Source: Cyanoderma ruficeps
Lineage: Eukaryota; Chordata; Aves; Passeriformes; Timaliidae
DNA length: 64,000 nucleotides
Direction: 5' to 3'
Assembly (NCBI GenBank): GCA_008694505.1
Contig: VZDJ01000219.1
Span: forward strand, 9,155,089-9,219,088
The notes under the pieces are model-generated. The model had not been told where the DNA came from, did no database searches, and saw only the letters and a program-made list of their open reading frames with translations. The first letter of the stretch is position 1; every line of letters begins with the position of its first letter. Positions 26,572-37,088 of the stretch are shown piece by piece. Both the position numbers and the translations under genes were made by a program.

Positions 26572-27547
26572 GAAGGTACATGGCCTGTGGGGACTGGCCA
26601 TTGGTACCCTGAGCGGCGTAACCATGGCCACATTCAGAACTCCTGGGCCACTCTGGGGAAGACAGTGTGCCCTCTAAGAGCTCACTGAGCCCGCCTGGCC
26701 TGGGATCAGAGGGCCAGGGAGTGGAGCAGTGTGAGGAATGTCATGCAGCCGTGTGCTGGCTTCTCTGGATGTGTCTGACCTCAACTCTTTAGCTGCTGAG
26801 AACGAGATGTCCAGCCTGGGTGTTGCTGACCTCTGTCACCAGCAGAGATGAGCGGCCTCTGGCAGTGTCTGTCTGTCCCTGCTGACCCCAGGCAGCCTGG
26901 AAAAGTGATGGGGATTAGATGGTGATGCTGTAGCCACCTGGAAGTGGACCAGATGCCTCTGCCCATGCTCTGCTCAGCTGTAAGGCTGTTCTCCTCCCCA
27001 TCCCTAACTTTTAACTCCTCTCCCCAAAGGTACCGCATTCCTGTGATTAAAGATTTATGGGTGAAGATCAAAGAGAAGAGAGGAAAAGGAAGCTCACCTG
27101 GAGAATTCCAACTTGTTTTAAAAAAAATAATTTATAACTTCTTTTAACTGTGAGTTTTAGAGCAGAGCTGTGTAACTTTCTGCCTCCTCCTGCCCTGCTG
27201 GGGCCCAGAGATGTGTTTATAGTCCCTCCAGGTGGAATGGAACTGGAGGAGGCAGTTTGACCAGAGCAGAGCATAAACTGCTTTTCCTTTCGTTGATACC
27301 CAGCCATCCCTTTCTCTTACCAGAGATATATTTTTGAGAAAATACTTTTACCTTTTTTCCCCCTCCTCCTGTGACTTGTGGTGTCAGTCCTTTTGCTACT
27401 ACAAAGAAAGCTCTTGGGTTTCCTTTTTATTCTAACACTGACAGTGGTGATTATCATGTCCCTGGAGTTGCACTGAACTGTTGTGTCCAGCAGCTGTTCT
27501 CAGCCAAGGCATAGTCAGTTTTTGTGTTGTTTTTTTATGAAATACAA

Positions 27548-27553
27548 AATAAA
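27548..27553 (+). terminator. TCOF1: TCOF1 polyadenylation signal
   Basis: A canonical AATAAA lies about 1 kb downstream of the treacle stop, after a T-rich stretch. It is the first good signal I see on this strand past the stop codon. Cleavage is expected some 10-30 bases further on. Confidence 0.6.
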
Positions 27554-27574
27554 AAACAACAAACAGATTTTACT

Positions 27575-27860
27575 TCAGCTGCTTTCAGGGGAGGCCAAGG
27601 CTGGCTGGCTCTGGAGGATGTTGTGGGTGGGAGAGCAGAGCCCAGTGTCTGCCTGTCTGGGACAGGGGGACCCCAGGGTACAAGTGAAATCAAACAAGGG
27701 ATGGGACAGGAATGGGACAAGGAACACAGCAAAGCCTGGGTGGAGGTAAAGCTGTCCAAGTGCCTGCAGAGATTTTTCTTTATCTCTTTTTTTGTTAAGT
27801 TTCATTTATTTATAATCTTGGGCAGCTGCAAACAGCACACAGAGCCCTGCTGGAGTTGCT
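27575..27860. other. Short gap between convergent TCOF1 and CD74 3' ends
   Basis: Only about 0.3 kb separates the inferred cleavage sites of the two convergent genes. A second minus-strand AATAAA (27810-27805) lies inside it and would shorten the gap further if used. No gene or repeat is seen. Confidence 0.5.
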
Positions 27861-27883
27861 TACAAGGCTTTCTTATTCAAAAG

Positions 27884-27889
27884 TTTATT
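27884..27889 (-). terminator. CD74: CD74 polyadenylation signal
   Basis: The minus strand reads AATAAA (plus TTTATT) about 560 bases past the CD74 stop codon. Another copy occurs at 27805-27810. The first is taken as the major signal because it comes first in the transcript. Confidence 0.6.
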
Positions 27890-28452
27890 TGAGATTAGCT
27901 TGTGAGATCATTTAGAAAGGAACAGTCATATATTCAGGAAAATTAGAAGCCCCTCTGCCCATGGTTACCCACTGCTGAGGCTGTAGGCGAATCTCTATGT
28001 ACAAATCTGAACACTCCACACTAAAAACCCATTACTCCAGTAATCTAACAGGGCTCCAGCCTACAGGGATCAGGTAAGAAGCTGGTGGGGGTTATTTTGC
28101 TGCTTTAAATGTTCGTCGATGTAAAGAAGCTGAAGTTCTTCAGCAGGGGTGAGCTGCACTGCTGCCTGCGTGCTGTTGGAGGTTGAGCCAGCAGGATTGT
28201 TGAGAACAGCATTTATGGATCTGATGTGGTTGAAATAATTTTCCAGCCTGCTCTACCAACCCTCTGAGGGGGCTCTTTGTCTGATGGTGGTGGCAGCTCA
28301 GCCCTGCCTGATGTTCTGCAGTAGGGGAAGGGTGCCAAGGGATGCCTACTGTTAACTGCCTTGGAAAAGCAATGTATGAGCAGAAAAGAAACGGGAAATA
28401 AGGCAGGAGCTGAAAGGGCAGGGATGCTGAAGGCAACTGCTGGCATCCTCTT

Positions 28453-31400
28453 CTACTCTCCTGTGGGGGAACAAAAGCGAAGTAGTCAGTAAAACAACAC
28501 AAGGACTTCTCCAAACCCCTCTCCCTTGCAACCTACCCCTCCCCAGCAGTCCCCAGGCCTCTGGGGACACCTGGACACTCACCTTTGGCTGGGCTCAGCT
28601 TAAGCACGTCCACCCCGGAGAAGATCATCTCCTCAGGATCTCCGGTGGAAGTGGCAGCACTGGGAGCAGTAGTGCCTGCAAAGGGACAGCAGCATGTGGG
28701 TGTTGCACCCCAGGGCTGCCCCATCACCCACCCCCATCCCTCTGAGGGCAGCAGGCAAGAGCCAGCACCCACTGCTGAGCGAGGGGCATGGGGGGCTCAT
28801 GGAAAACCCTGACTGCACACCTCAGCTCCAGCTACACGTGGGGGCTGTGGGTTTTGGGGTCCTCTCCAGCCTTAAGGTACTGGCACTGGATGGGTGAGGA
28901 GTGTTTTCAGCAGCCTAGATCCTCTCTCCTCTCAGCAGTCCATGCATACTGCTCCTTCCTTTCCATCCCCTCTCTGGCAACCTACCGGAGCAGTCCAGCT
29001 TTCCCCGAGTCTCAGTGCCCTCAATCTTGGTGCCGTTTTTGTAGGAGCACCAGCAGAAGCCAGTGGAGAAACGGCACTGCTTGGGCAGGTAGTCGCCGTT
29101 CTCATCACACTGTGGGTGGAAGCTGCCCAGCTGATCATTCCCAAAAGTGGCCTCTGCTTGGCACTTAGTTAGCACTAGGGCAATAGAAACAGGGGACACT
29201 CCATCAGCCCCCCAAGGCCCTTGCCCTCAGCAGGAGATTCTATCCAGAAACAATTAAAGGTGAACAATGCCCTGCTCAGTGACTTTTCTGAAGCTCTTGG
29301 GCTAACCAGGGATGGAGGATTTGGGGTGAGGCTCCAGCTGTTCAGCCTTTTGTTCGCCCCAAATGCCATACAGGCAGCGGGGAGAGATGCTCTGTGATGG
29401 GAAACAGGGGCTCCCCACAGAACAAACAGGTCCATGACTGGAGGGAGGGCTTGGTTCCCTGTGAGGTGCCCCACGCCCCTCCTCCCTGACCCTCCTGAGC
29501 TCAGCAGTCCCATCCCCAGTACCTTTATCCGCCGGGATTGCCTTGCCGTCCTCTGACTGGGCATTCTTGGCCATCTCAAACAGCAGCCACTTGTGCATCC
29601 AGGACTCAAAGGCCTGCAATGAGAGGGTCCAGCACATTAATGGGCATGGGGGGACTTCACCCCAGGGGAGCCACGTCATGAGCTCTGGCTTGGACAGGGA
29701 AGGTGGTGAACACCACCCCCTTCCTTGGGGTGGGGCTAAAGCCAGATTTGTTTATCCTGGTGGGGATACCCCAGTCCCTCCCCAAAGCACTCCTGGACAG
29801 AAGGCAGGTGGGACAGGATGACAGTGACAAGTACTGACCTTCCAGTCCACATGAGTCATGGTGCTCCTCAGCTTCTTCAGGTTGTCCGTCAGGCTGTTGT
29901 TCAGCTCCGGGAACATCTTGCTGGGGTCTGCTTGCTGCAAAGCAGCCACCACAGTGAGGGCAAAGAAAAATGAGCTGGGGGGGTAGGGGTTAGAGCTCTG
30001 CTGGTATCAGCCAGACATGGTGCAGGTCAGGAGCTCCCACCAGCTCTGAGCTCTCTCTCCCAAGAGACACCAGACCAGTGCAGGAGGCAGCTGTGGGGTG
30101 GAGCAGGGGACCTTACCAGCAGCAGGTGCTTCACTAGGTCCTCGGTTTTGTTGCTAGCAGGGGGCTTCACCTCAAGAGAAAAGGCAAAGGGGCAGTGTGA
30201 GCATGGCAGCAAGGCCTGAGGGCAGCAGACAGTGCCAAGACGTGGTGGATCTCTCTTACCGAAAAGTCTTCAAAGGGTGCAGGATGCAGGACACTCATCA
30301 TCAGAGGCGGGCTTGCCTTGGCCATCTTCATCTTATTCACTGGCTTGGCATCTGTGGAGGAAGGATAACTGTGAGGGGCACCAACCGGGTTGGGTGGTCC
30401 AGGAGAGCCCAAGAGGGATTTATCCCTTCTCCCCCTCTACCTCCCACCACTCTGGTGCCCATGGGGCTACTGACTGGCAGGGAGTTTCCTCTGCAGAGCC
30501 TCCAGCTGCAGGTTCTGGGATGTCTTGGTCAGTTTGCTGATCTGCCCGCTCTGCTGGTACACGAAGTAGACGGTGACGGCCTGGCCGGCGATGAGCAGGG
30601 CCACCAGGATGGAGAGCGTGGAGAAGGCGGCTTTCCGCCTCAGCCCAGACCTGCGGGATACGGACAGGGAGCTCAGCCAACCAGCGGCAGCAGGAGGTAA
30701 CATCGTGCTGTCACCGTCCCGGCCCCAGACACTCCTGTCCCGGAGGTTTGCAGACAGACAAATGCAAATTCCCCCCTCGCAGAGTGCAGAAGTGAAACCT
30801 CAGCAGGAGCCTCACACCCCCACACCAGGAACCGAAACCCACTCTGGGGGCGGGGAAAAGTGGGGACACGGGAGAGGGACCGAAAGGCACGTGGGTGGGG
30901 ACTGGGCGCTGCCAGGGCGTTTTGGGGAACAGCATCACTCTGGGCATCGCCTTTTGAGGGACGATGAAGCCACTTGGAATCTCGCTGGTCCATGGGGCAG
31001 AGGACACGACTCATGGGATGTTGGACTGCACTTGATTTTTTAAAATGTAGTGCTAGATCCCGCCCCGCTGGGTGACAGTGGCACTGTCGCGGCGCAGCGG
31101 TGCCCGCGCGGCCCGGGGAGCAGCGGCCTCCGCCCGGCCAGGGGACAAGTCCCGAACGGGACGCGCGGCACGGGCGTCTGCCTGGCGACTGGTGACGTCA
31201 CAGGGCCAGGGCTTCTGATTGGTTGAAAGTTTTGGCGGGGGTGTCCCCCCTGCGGGGGTTGGGACATAGGGACGAGTTGGGACACGGGGGAGCAGCCCCA
31301 CAAAGGCACTTGGGTCCAGAGTCCGCTCCTGCCCCATGGCCGCGCCATCAGCCTGCCTGTCCCACAACCTCCTTCCCACAAAGCTGCTTCCCCCGAAGCT

Positions 31401-31944
31401 TCAAGCCATGGCTCTCTGCCCCACCCTGTGAGCCTGGCCACCCCATCGCCATGCCTTGTGCTGGGCGGCCCAGAGACGCAGTGACCCTTTTCATCCCTCT
31501 GCCACCCTGTGCCCTCCCAATCCCACAGCCACCCAATTCCCCCCGTCCCACAGCCGCCCCACGGTCCCCTCCCACTGTCGCCCCATGCCTCCCATCCCAT
31601 GGTCACCCAATTCCCCTCTATCCCACAGCCACCCGTGCCCTCCTGCCTTGCCTCACAGACATGTTCTGGCCCCTTCCACCACCCTCTTAGCTCCACAGTG
31701 CCCCATTCCCACAGCTTGAGCCCCTCTTCCACCCCATAGTCACTCCGTGCTCCCTTGACCAGACTTTATCCCCTTCCATCCCACAACCACCCAACAGCCC
31801 CCTGCTCCACGTCCCCACAGTGCCCACTTTGCCCTCCCCGTGCGCCCCATCCCCGTGTCCCCAGCAGTGGCACCTTTGGGTGTCCCCAACACTGAGCACA
31901 CCGCTGCCGCGGTCAGAGAGGAGGTCCCGCTGCTCCTCAGCCAT
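28453..31944 (-). CDS. CD74: CD74, MHC class II invariant chain
   Basis: CD74 is a type II membrane protein that trimerises, occupies the class II peptide groove through CLIP and routes class II to endosomes. Exons in transcript order are 31944-31874, 30650-30475, 30351-30260, 30170-30117, 29934-29839, 29613-29523, optional 29174-28986, 28675-28583 and 28460-28453. All junctions are GT-AG and in frame. The short form is 226 residues, the long form 289. Residues 1-31 are cytosolic with an acidic dileucine-type signal (QRDLLSD). Residues 32-55 are the transmembrane helix, followed by [19 protein letters not shown] is about residues 85-105 ([16 protein letters not shown]). Exons 4-6 form the trimerisation domain ([33 protein letters not shown]). 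N-glycosylation sequons are N120-K-T and N143-N-S. The ATG at 31944 gives [11 protein letters not shown], matching the chicken-type start. The family call is certain. Confidence 0.95.
28986..29174 (-). CDS. CD74: CD74 cassette exon: thyroglobulin type-1 domain (long isoform)
   Basis: The exon is exactly 63 codons and phase 1 at both ends, so it can be included or skipped without changing frame, as in the mammalian p41/p31 pair. It encodes six cysteines in thyroglobulin type-1 order, including the QC and CWC elements ([17 protein letters not shown]). In mammals this domain inhibits cathepsin L-like proteases. The usual CWCV is CWCS here, a modest departure. Splicing pattern cannot be read from DNA. 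Confidence 0.9.
30260..30351 (-). CDS. CD74: CD74 exon 3: CLIP region
   Basis: This exon encodes residues 83-113. Its centre, [16 protein letters not shown], matches the class II-associated invariant chain peptide, with methionines in positions suited to pocket anchors. In known orthologues CLIP stays in the class II groove after proteolysis until HLA-DM-type exchange. The second half (PAPFEDFS) leads into the luminal stalk. Confidence 0.9.
30475..30650 (-). CDS. CD74: CD74 exon 2: transmembrane segment
   Basis: The exon encodes residues 24-82. A basic stop (RRK) precedes a 24-residue hydrophobic helix ([20 protein letters not shown]), giving type II topology. The [15 protein letters not shown] stretch after it is strongly conserved in vertebrate invariant chains. 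An ATG at 30703, upstream of the splice acceptor and in frame, would give an unspliced alternative start; see findings. Confidence 0.92.
31181..31224 (+). promoter_or_regulatory. CD74: X1-X2-Y module of MHC class II promoter type, inside CD74 intron 1
   Basis: The plus strand shows an X1-like CCTGGCGACTGG (31181-31192), a perfect palindromic X2/CRE TGACGTCA (31193-31200) and a perfect Y box CTGATTGGTT (31215-31224). From the start of X1 to the Y box is 34 bp, the spacing I recall for HLA-DRA. In class II genes this module binds RFX, CREB and NF-Y and recruits CIITA. Here its sense direction points away from CD74 transcription. It sits at the edge of a CpG-rich stretch (about 31070-31200). An enhancer role for CD74 is inferred. 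Confidence 0.6.
31480..31840. repeat. CD74: C-rich degenerate tandem repeat in CD74 intron 1
   Basis: Phrases such as CCCACAGCCACCC, CCCATGGTCACCC and CCCACGGTCCCC recur irregularly every 20-60 bp on the plus strand. Units are too diverged to give one period. The block separates exon 1 from the GC-rich intronic module and produces several spurious long open frames on both strands. Confidence 0.55.
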
Positions 31945-32100
31945 GGCTCCTCTGGGCTCCTCGAAGGCAATGAGCACTCCCACCGAGGCTTCTGGAAATA
32001 CCCTCGGGTCCCCACCCTGCCCCGACGCCAGGGGGGGGAAGCAAAAAAAAAAAGTCTTATTGGCTGCTGGCACTTGCATCACTTGTTGTCAGGCAGGCCT
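31945..32100 (-). promoter_or_regulatory. CD74: Candidate CD74 proximal promoter and 5' UTR
   Basis: On the minus strand, upstream of the ATG at 31944, there is a CCAAT box (plus ATTGG at 32059-32063). Further upstream lies an X1-like CCTGACAACAAG (32093-32082) with a weak X2-like TGATGCA. The CCAAT is in the forward orientation, unlike the reversed Y box of class II genes. An A/T run (32043-32053) lies between the CCAAT box and the ATG. The transcription start is not resolvable. Confidence 0.4.
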
Positions 32101-35100
32101 CTGCTCCAGAGGTCTCCAGTTCAGAAATATGCTGGACAGAGTTGGGAACTCCAGGGCAGCTCAATGGGGCTTCACTGCCCACACCACGCCACCGCCAGGT
32201 CACAGTGCCCAGCCTGGTGACACCGGTGCCATGGGCCCAGAGCCTCTGGTATCCCTGGGGGAACAGAAGGTGAGGAAAGGGAGGTGACATTGGGATGGGG
32301 GAGGTGAGAAGAAACCTGTGAGGAAGGAAGTGGGGTGCAGAGCTGGGACGCCATGGGGAGGACGCCCCACACCCAAAGCTGAGAGAACCTTCTGTGGGGG
32401 GCACAGTGGCAGGACACAGCCCTCCTCCCTGGCCTCCTCCCCTGCTGCTGGGGAAAAGCTGCACTTGGGCTCAAGGCCTTCCTTGAGGGTCACTTTGGAC
32501 CCTCCCTGTGTGGGGGTTTTTGGCCAGCACTTCTCAGGCTGAGGGGGTGATGACTAAATGATCAAGGGCTTTCAAGCCCTCCTTCCTTCTGGCACTGCCC
32601 TCTTGGCTTTGCCTGCAGCAGCTTCCAGGGGCTGAACCCCCAAAGCCAAGAGAGGAGGAACAGCCCCTTAAGGTGAATGACCCCAAAGCACCAGTGGAAA
32701 TGGGGCAATGAGGGTCTCCAGCCCCCCCACAGCCCTGCAAGTGCTACATGTGCAGGGGCAGCCATCCACCCCACAATGCTGGTTTTTGGTGTTTTTACAC
32801 GATGTCCCAGAGCAGCCATGGGGTAACACACCCCGATCCCCATGCTGGGCCTAGGGTCGCACTGAGCCCAGCACCAAGATGGCTCCAACCTCAGGATTCA
32901 CCTTGACCATGGCCAGAGTTCAGCCAAAAGTGAAACTGCGAATGTGGAATTAAGTGTTAGCTAACCCCACCCAACCAGGCACCTCTGGTTACCGGGCAAA
33001 CTCACTGGGGCAAGCAGGGACACTGGGGCGAGCAGGGACATGTTGTTTCAGTGACTCCATTTCTTTTCCTGATGCAGTCCTGAGCCTCCCATCTGCAGGA
33101 CAGCCCTGGGACAGCAGACAAAGGGATGTTTCAGAGCACTTACAGGAAGCAGGGCAGGGTCTCCTGGCAGATGCTGTTCCTGGAGGAAATGTGGTGGGAC
33201 AATGCTCCTGCTTTCCAGGTGGGAAACTGCAGCCCCACACAGGGGAGTGGTTTTGGTGCCTAGAGCCTGGTCCCAACCCTGCAACCCAGCTGAAAAACAC
33301 CTGGGCACCCAGGGGTTCACACAACACCGAGCCCAGGCCTGTAACAAAGCTGTATTTAGAAACCATCAGAGGGGTTTGAAAAGAAAATAAAAAAGGAGAG
33401 GAAATTGAGAGAAAAGAGAAGAAAGAGAAGTTAAAAAGAAAGGGGAAGAAAAAAGGGGGGGAAAAGGAAAGAACACAAAAGCCTTCCATACATTTTTTGT
33501 CTCTCCCCTCATGGGCACTGGGACTTTTGGGGGACCCACAGGTTTTCCTCACAGCCCCAGCCCCCACTCAGCTCCTCATTTTGGGGTCACAATCCCTGCC
33601 TCGAGGCCATGCTCCTGGTGCATTCCGTGACTGGCCTCAGCCATAAGGGGAAGCAGAGAAAGTCTGAACAGGAACTTCACAAACAAAACCCCAGCGATTC
33701 CATGGAGTTGGGCTGGCTCTGCAAACCACAAACATGGGTGATAGCCTGGGGGTGGGGAACAGCCCCCTTCCCAGAAAGGCTGAGCCCCTCGAGCCCCAGC
33801 CTGGAGGAGGACTGCCAGCCCTGTCAGTCCTTGCTCCACACACAAACATTCCCAGTCAGCTCTTCAGTGCTTCACACACAACTTTCTGCCCAGGGCTGTG
33901 ACACCCAGTGTGTTCTCAGTGTGTGAATTGATTTTCCAGGGAAGACAGACACTGTCAGAGAGCCGCTTCCATCCTGTCTGACCCTCCTCACTCTCCCATC
34001 GCCTGAGGCTGGCAATGAATTGTCACCACCCTGTTACCCCAAGGCTTTGTATTTGGTGCTGCGCATCAGAAACTTCACAAGTCTTTTCTTGGGGACAAAA
34101 AGCCATCTGGAGCAAGGAGTGATTTCAGGACTCTGATGAGGACCAGGCCAGCAGAGCAATTATTTCAGGCCGTGAGGCGGAATAACGCAGCAGGCATTCA
34201 CAGGAAGCCATTTATCACCAGCTGGGCCTTGTCTCGCAGCTCTCAGCCCCCAGCCTCTTCACAAAGGTTTGAGGAACAGACCCACATTTCCCACCAACCC
34301 TGAGGTGACACCCTCAACAGCACAGGATCAGCCCTGGGCAAACCTGAGGGAGAGGCTGAGCCACAGGGCTCACCAGTGAGCACTGACTGTGTCTGGGGAT
34401 GGAGCACAGTCCCCAGGCAGCCCCATGCCCTCCACAGGATGAGCATCCCTGCCAGGGTGACACAGGGTGGGCAAGCAAGGGTGGGCAGGCACAGTGTCCC
34501 CCACCCACGCAGCCCAGAAGCCATCACCCAGCTACAGCTACAGGGGGGTGCAGGTGATTCAGTTCCTCACTGAATCACTCAAGACAAGCCAGTTGGGTCA
34601 GGCCAGAGACTGTCAAGAGCCAGGAGACCCATCCATGCCACTCTAAGAGGAGGGCCTTCCCCTTCAGAAAGCCCCAGGACATGAGCCAGAAAGCTACCCT
34701 GTGCTGGGGCTTTGGTTTCTCTTCCTCATTCATCATTTCCTCTTTGGGGTTATGCATCAACACAGGAAGCTGCTTCAAAGATTTCAGGCTGGCTGAGAAA
34801 TCAAAGCAATTTTTGCCTTTAATTGTGCAGCAGGAGGCCCAGGCAGCAGCCTGCCCCTGGCACAGCACTGCCAGGGCAGCACATGGCACGGGCTGGGTGT
34901 GCTGTGACTTGGCTCAGCCAGCCCTGTGTGCACCTGCACAGCTCCAGCTTCCAAGGATTAAGGGTTAATGGAGTAAATCCACCTTCCCATAGAGCAGGCA
35001 CCTTCTCCTTTCTACATCTGCTCTATAAACCAGCAGGGCTGAACCGGCCTGGACCAGGGTGGGCAGCAGAGGGAGTGAGTGGAAACATCTTCCCCTGCAC

Positions 35101-35238
35101 CAAGAGATGAGCAGAGTCTGCTGAGTTTTTGCCACAGCAAAGGTCCTGTCTTGGATTTTTGCTGTAGGGCTCTCCCCAGATGTGAGCCATGAATCAGTCA
35201 TGGTGATGTCCCCTGGAACAGAGTAACCCACATGGAAC
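32101..35238. other. Intergenic DNA between CD74 and RPS14
   Basis: No exon of a known gene was recognised on either strand. A purine-rich tract occurs at 33376-33478. The rest looks like unique sequence with scattered short open frames. Confidence 0.6.
33376..33478 (+). repeat. Polypurine (GA/A-rich) tract
   Basis: About 100 bases of almost pure purine on the plus strand (GAAAAGAAAATAAAAAAGGA-type runs, ending in a G7 block). Such tracts can form triplex or non-B DNA and are length-variable. No gene association is visible. Confidence 0.75.
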
Positions 35239-35239
35239 A

Positions 35240-36600
35240 CACAGAATCACAGAATCACCAGGTTGGAAGAGACCTTTAAGTCCAACCCATGCCCTAACAC
35301 CTCAGCTAAACCGTGGCACCAAGTGCCACATCCAATCTTTTTTTAAACACATCCAGGGATGGTGACTCCATCACCGGCCCGAGCAGACAATTCCAGTACT
35401 TTATCACTCTTTCTGTAAAAAACTTTTTCCTGATATCCAACGTCTATTTCCCTTGATGCAGCTTAAGACTGCGTCCTCTCATTCTGTCAGTTGCTGCCTG
35501 GAGAAAGAGACCAACCCCTGCCTGACCACAGCCACCCTTCAGGAAGCCTTCCCACCCTTTTTGTGAATGGGCATCACATTGGCCAGCTTCCAGTCCTCTG
35601 GAACCTTACCAGTGAGCCAGGACTGTTGGTAAATGATAGAGAACGGTTTCACAAGCTCCTCTGCCAGCTCCCTAATTTCCCTGGAATGGATCCCATCTGG
35701 TCCCATAGATCTATGAACATCCGAGTGGCTCAGCAGTTCTCTGACTGCCTCCTCCTGGATAACGGGGACCATTCTGCTCCTGACACCATCTACCAGCCCA
35801 GGAGGGCAGTTGTCCGGAGGACAAACTGTCTTCCCACTAAAGACTGAGACAAAGAAGGCGTTAAGCACTTCAGCCTTACTAAGTTCCCTCCCACATCCAA
35901 TAGGGAACAAAGGTTGCTCTTACCCATTTTTATTATCCTTTACAGAAGTTGCCAAATTAAGTTCAAACTGAGCTTTGGCCTCCCTGATTTTTTTTCCTAC
36001 ATGCCCTAGCAACCCCCTTAAATACTTCCTGAGAGAGCTGACCCTCCTTCCAAAGATGATACATTCTCTTTTTATTCCTAAGTTCCTTTGAAACCTCCTT
36101 GTCCATCCAGGCTGGACATTTGTCTCATCTACTCATATTTCAGCACCCAAGGACAGTCTGTTCCTCTGCCCTCAAGATCTGTTTTGAAGCACTCCCACCT
36201 TTCCTGGACTTCTTTGTTTTTAAGGGCTGCTTCCCAAGGAACTCTCTGAATGAATCTCCTAAATAGGCCAAAGTCTGCCCTCTAAAGTTCAATGGAAAAG
36301 TCTTATTGTGAGAACTCTAAAATTTCATGATCACTGTGGCCCAAGCAGCCCCCAACCACCACATCTCCCACTAGGCCATCTCTGTTTGTAAACATAAGGT
36401 CTAACGTAGTCCCTCCCCAGGTGGGCTCACTCACCATCTGCAACAAAAAGTTGTCCTCCACACTCTAAAACCTTCTGGACTGTGTCTTATCTGTTTGTTA
36501 AGTTCCCCGCAGATGTCTGGTAGATTAAAGTCACCTACAAGAACAAGGGCTGGTGGTACTGAAATACTCTGCTTGTAGAAAGATGAACTCCACACAGAGT
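35240..36600 (-). mobile_element. CR1 LINE, long but decayed copy with endonuclease and RT remnants
   Basis: Read on the minus strand from about 36600 down, it first encodes an endonuclease remnant (ALVLVGDFNLPDICGEL). Frame-broken sequence follows, then a reverse-transcriptase N-terminal part (SKAEVLNAFFVSVFSGKT; MGPDGIHSREIRELAEEL; WKLANVMPIHKKG). It ends in the CR1 3' terminus with repeated AGAATCACAGAATC on the plus strand from 35240. Internal deletions remove most of the RT, so it cannot be autonomous. Confidence 0.85.
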
Positions 36601-37070
36601 TCAACAACACTTTAAGGACAGCAAAACAGTGATCTGAATGGCAAATGGTGCACATTTAAGACAGTAAGGGAAATTTATTCTAATGTTTTCCATGGCCACA
36701 TATAACAAAACACTATGGCTGTGCCAAGGGAAATTTTGGCCTAGGAACAGATGTCCAGGCAGAAAGAGGACTTCTTCCACAGAAAGTGGAAGTGATGCAT
36801 TAAGCAACATTTTGCAGAAAACCCAGTGAAAAAAAAAGTAATTGCTCACTCCCAGTCCAGCTTTCTTTTCCAGGAGATGCAAAGGTCATGACTCATTTTG
36901 AAAGCAGCTTTTGCTATATGAAGCCCAAGACTCCTGTGGGTTTGCATCAGCCAGCCTGGTTTCCCCCTCCAAGCCAGAGGCCCAGCTTCAGAGCACAAGC
37001 CATCTGTGGATGAATTAAACTGAAGCCCCTTGGCTTCTGAGCTCACCCCAGTAAGAAAACACGGAGCTAA
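36601..37070. other. Spacer between the CR1 copy and the RPS14 3' end
   Basis: AT-rich, apparently unique sequence. No exon, structured RNA or repeat recognised. Confidence 0.5.
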
Positions 37071-37088
37071 ACAGAGGTTTAAGAGAGC

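Noticed and set aside
31040..31732. 230-codon minus-strand frame within CD74 intron 1
   Set aside because: It is created by the C-rich repeats and GC-rich segment; the well-supported CD74 exons splice over it.
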